A stretch of DNA of 64,000 nucleotides from Oceanobacter antarcticus. GTDB taxonomy: Bacteria > Pseudomonadota > Gammaproteobacteria > Pseudomonadales > Oceanobacteraceae. The first letter of the stretch is position 1. Each line of letters starts with the position of its first letter. The notes under the pieces were generated by a model, which was given only the letters and a program-made list of their open reading frames with translations, was not told where the DNA came from and did no database searches. This document shows positions 62,747 through 64,000 of this stretch, piece after piece. The stretch covers positions 1 to 64,000 of the forward strand of contig NZ_JBBKTX010000014.1 of NCBI RefSeq assembly GCF_044962685.1, written 5' to 3'. A program made the translations under genes and the position numbers.

Positions 62747-63230
62747 AGGGTAGTCAATTCGCGTTATTGAGTTATTAACAGGTACTTTGGGCAAGGTAGG
62801 GTTTCCTGACTTGCCGGGTAATCGTGCGTGATCATAGATTGAACAATTATACGTTAGTAATGTAATAGATGTGTTCGATTTTGTGATTTATTGGGTATTT
62901 TTTACAAAACAGGGTCTAAAAAACTTATTTTGTGACTTTTGTTATTTTATTTGAAAGTTATCGGGCTAAATAAAAATCCTCGAAGTTTTTTTGCAAATAA
63001 GAATTATTTTAATTTGTTTTGTTATTTTGATGTATTCCTGTGGCAATACTGGAGGTATTCATCACTGCCGCTAAATTTCTTGGTGTCAAAAATCAATCAG
63101 CTATAACGAATAAGAATGTTTTATTAACGCTTGTAAATAGATGTCCCAAATAGGCTCAGAGGCTCTGCCAGGCAGAGCCTCTATAATGAATGACAGCGAA
63201 CTCCTGGTATAGGTGGTATCGACAACAGCG
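62747..63230. other. AT-rich non-coding gap
   Basis: The 484-bp gap is much more AT-rich than its surroundings, especially 62830-63120. It has no open frame of note. TAAATAGATGTCCC at 63134-63147 is a solo piece of the MITE inverted end. A perfect hairpin is annotated at 63158-63182. Confidence 0.6.
63158..63182 (-). terminator. Hairpin downstream of the 63231-63656 gene
   Basis: AGAGGCTCTG (63158-63167) pairs perfectly with CAGAGCCTCT (63173-63182), loop CCAGG. It lies 49 bp past the stop of the minus-strand gene, where a terminator is expected, although there is no strong U-run. Confidence 0.55.
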
Positions 63231-63656
63231 CTAACTACAAAGGCTCAGTGTCATTTTGCATTCGGCCAGAACCTGCTGAGAAAAATTAATGTAATCACGG
63301 GTGACCAGACTGCTGCCCGTTGATTCACGCAGCATCAGTACCAGAGTCCAGACACCTTCTGTTGGCATTTGCATCGGCAGAGTAGCGGAACAATTACGAA
63401 AACAGTGCTGGCCACTCAGGCTCCCCAAAGGCTGGCTGGCAATGAGGTAGCCGGAAAAGTTGCCGCCAGTATACGGTGCTTCCAGCGCCCAGATTTCGAG
63501 TGCCAGTTCACCACTGGCAGAATCGGCATTGCGGCGGCTGGCGACCTCGGCAACGTCCAGATACAGGGTTTCACCCTCAATGTGGTAACTGCACACACCG
63601 TTGAGCGCCAGTTCTTTTTGGGGAGAAGGCAGCGGGATTTGCATCGGAGTAGCCAT
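63231..63656 (-). CDS. Hypothetical beta-rich protein
   Basis: A 141-residue soluble protein without signal peptide. The sequence is rich in beta-prone residues: YHIEGETLYLDVAEVA, LALEIWALEAPYTGG and VWTLVLMLRES. No family recognised. ATG 63656 has AGGATA; a longer frame starts at 63743 but has no site. It precedes a hairpin and follows the flavoprotein gene by 114 bp. Confidence 0.6.
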   Translation of the reverse strand: MATPMQIPLPSPQKELALNGVCSYHIEGETLYLDVAEVASRRNADSASGELALEIWALEAPYTGGNFSGYLIASQPLGSLSGQHCFRNCSATLPMQMPTEGVWTLVLMLRESTGSSLVTRDYINFSQQVLAECKMTLSLCS

Positions 63657-63770
63657 GGAAAATATCCTGCGAGGAGAATAATTGGGTGCAACAGCATAAC
63701 AGGGAAAACCGTGAGCGGTAGACGCCAGAGCGGATAAATACATTGCCCTCTGGCGCTGCGGCTAGCTGGC

Positions 63771-63998
63771 CTATTTGCTCTGTTCTTCATTCATATGTAA
63801 CGCCATGGCCTCGGCGATTTTGATGCCGTCGATGGCTGCTGACATAATACCACCGGCATAGCCCGCGCCTTCTCCGGCCGGATATAGCCCCTGAGTATTG
63901 ATGCTTTGCAGAGTGTTGTTGTCGCGCTTGATACTGATGGGCGCAGAGGTGCGGGTTTCAACACCAGTGAGCAGGGCACCATCAAACGAGAAGCCCTT
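63771..63998 (-). CDS. FAD-dependent oxidoreductase, COG2509-like, C-terminal part
   Basis: Only the last 75 codons are inside the window (stop at 63771-63773). The sequence TSAPISIKRDNNTLQSINTQ and GLYPAGEGAGYAGGIMSAA-IDGIKIAEAMA is the C-terminal FAD-binding segment of COG2509-like uncharacterised dehydrogenases (NAD(P)/FAD-dependent proteins of about 540 residues). The rest continues off the right end. Confidence 0.75.
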   Translation of the reverse strand, partial: KGFSFDGALLTGVETRTSAPISIKRDNNTLQSINTQGLYPAGEGAGYAGGIMSAAIDGIKIAEAMALHMNEEQSK

Positions 63999-64000
63999 GA

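Overview
The window is a stretch of gammaproteobacterial chromosome, probably from a marine relative of the Oceanospirillales/Pseudomonadales. This is inferred from the dnaK-dnaJ-dapB-carA-carB-greA order, the tmRNA tag ANDENYALAA, a long-Q-loop cydABX operon, glpK-glpD, ModE/ModA, a TRAP transporter and an NSS sodium symporter. No species can be named from sequence alone. The left ~10 kb is a mobile element; the remaining ~54 kb is chromosomal backbone with small accessory insertions.

Region 1 (1-9989): one end of an integrative mobilizable element inserted at the 3' end of ssrA (tmRNA). It carries an IS630-family end that truncates a STAND-like NTPase gene, a small partner gene, two tiny membrane proteins, a VirD4/TraG-type coupling protein, a four-helix membrane protein, an exported von Willebrand A-like protein, small unknowns, MobC, a MobP-type relaxase and a large serine recombinase whose reading frame runs into ssrA. 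No type IV secretion channel genes are visible, so it probably borrows a channel from a helper.

Region 2 (9990-27350): ssrA and smpB (trans-translation), an NSS transporter, ratA-rnfH, bamE, fur, recN (LexA-like box), grpE-dnaK-dnaJ (two sigma-32 promoters), dapB, a LuxR/HapR-type TetR regulator, then carA-carB-greA behind a good sigma-70 promoter and a leader that looks like a translation-coupled attenuator.

Region 3 (27489-41099): a DUF4124 protein, glpK-glpD, a glycosyltransferase, a CPA1 antiporter, a patatin-like phospholipase, a TatD nuclease, a ParA-like ATPase, and a molybdate cluster (modE, modA, and a divergent porin) arranged around a perfect ModE operator.

Region 4 (41100-52815): amtB with an upstream NtrC-like site and an unknown partner gene, a LuxR-family regulator, a two-component flavin monooxygenase (reductase plus oxygenase), a complete TRAP transporter with its TatT lipoprotein, and a sigma-54 activator. 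The last groups look like one uptake-and-hydroxylation locus for an aromatic or organic acid.

Region 5 (53090-64000): a pseudo-enzyme of the ETHE1/metallo-beta-lactamase family preceding cydP-cydA-cydB-cydX-ybgE, a DUF898 membrane protein plus M48 peptidase pair, a rhodanese, a DUF3365 haem protein, an OsmC protein, a free-standing PilJ-domain protein, an unknown gene, and the end of a COG2509-like flavoprotein. Three copies of a MITE-like palindromic repeat with 19-bp inverted ends (43617, 57321, 61675) and two tandem repeat tracts occupy the intergenic gaps.
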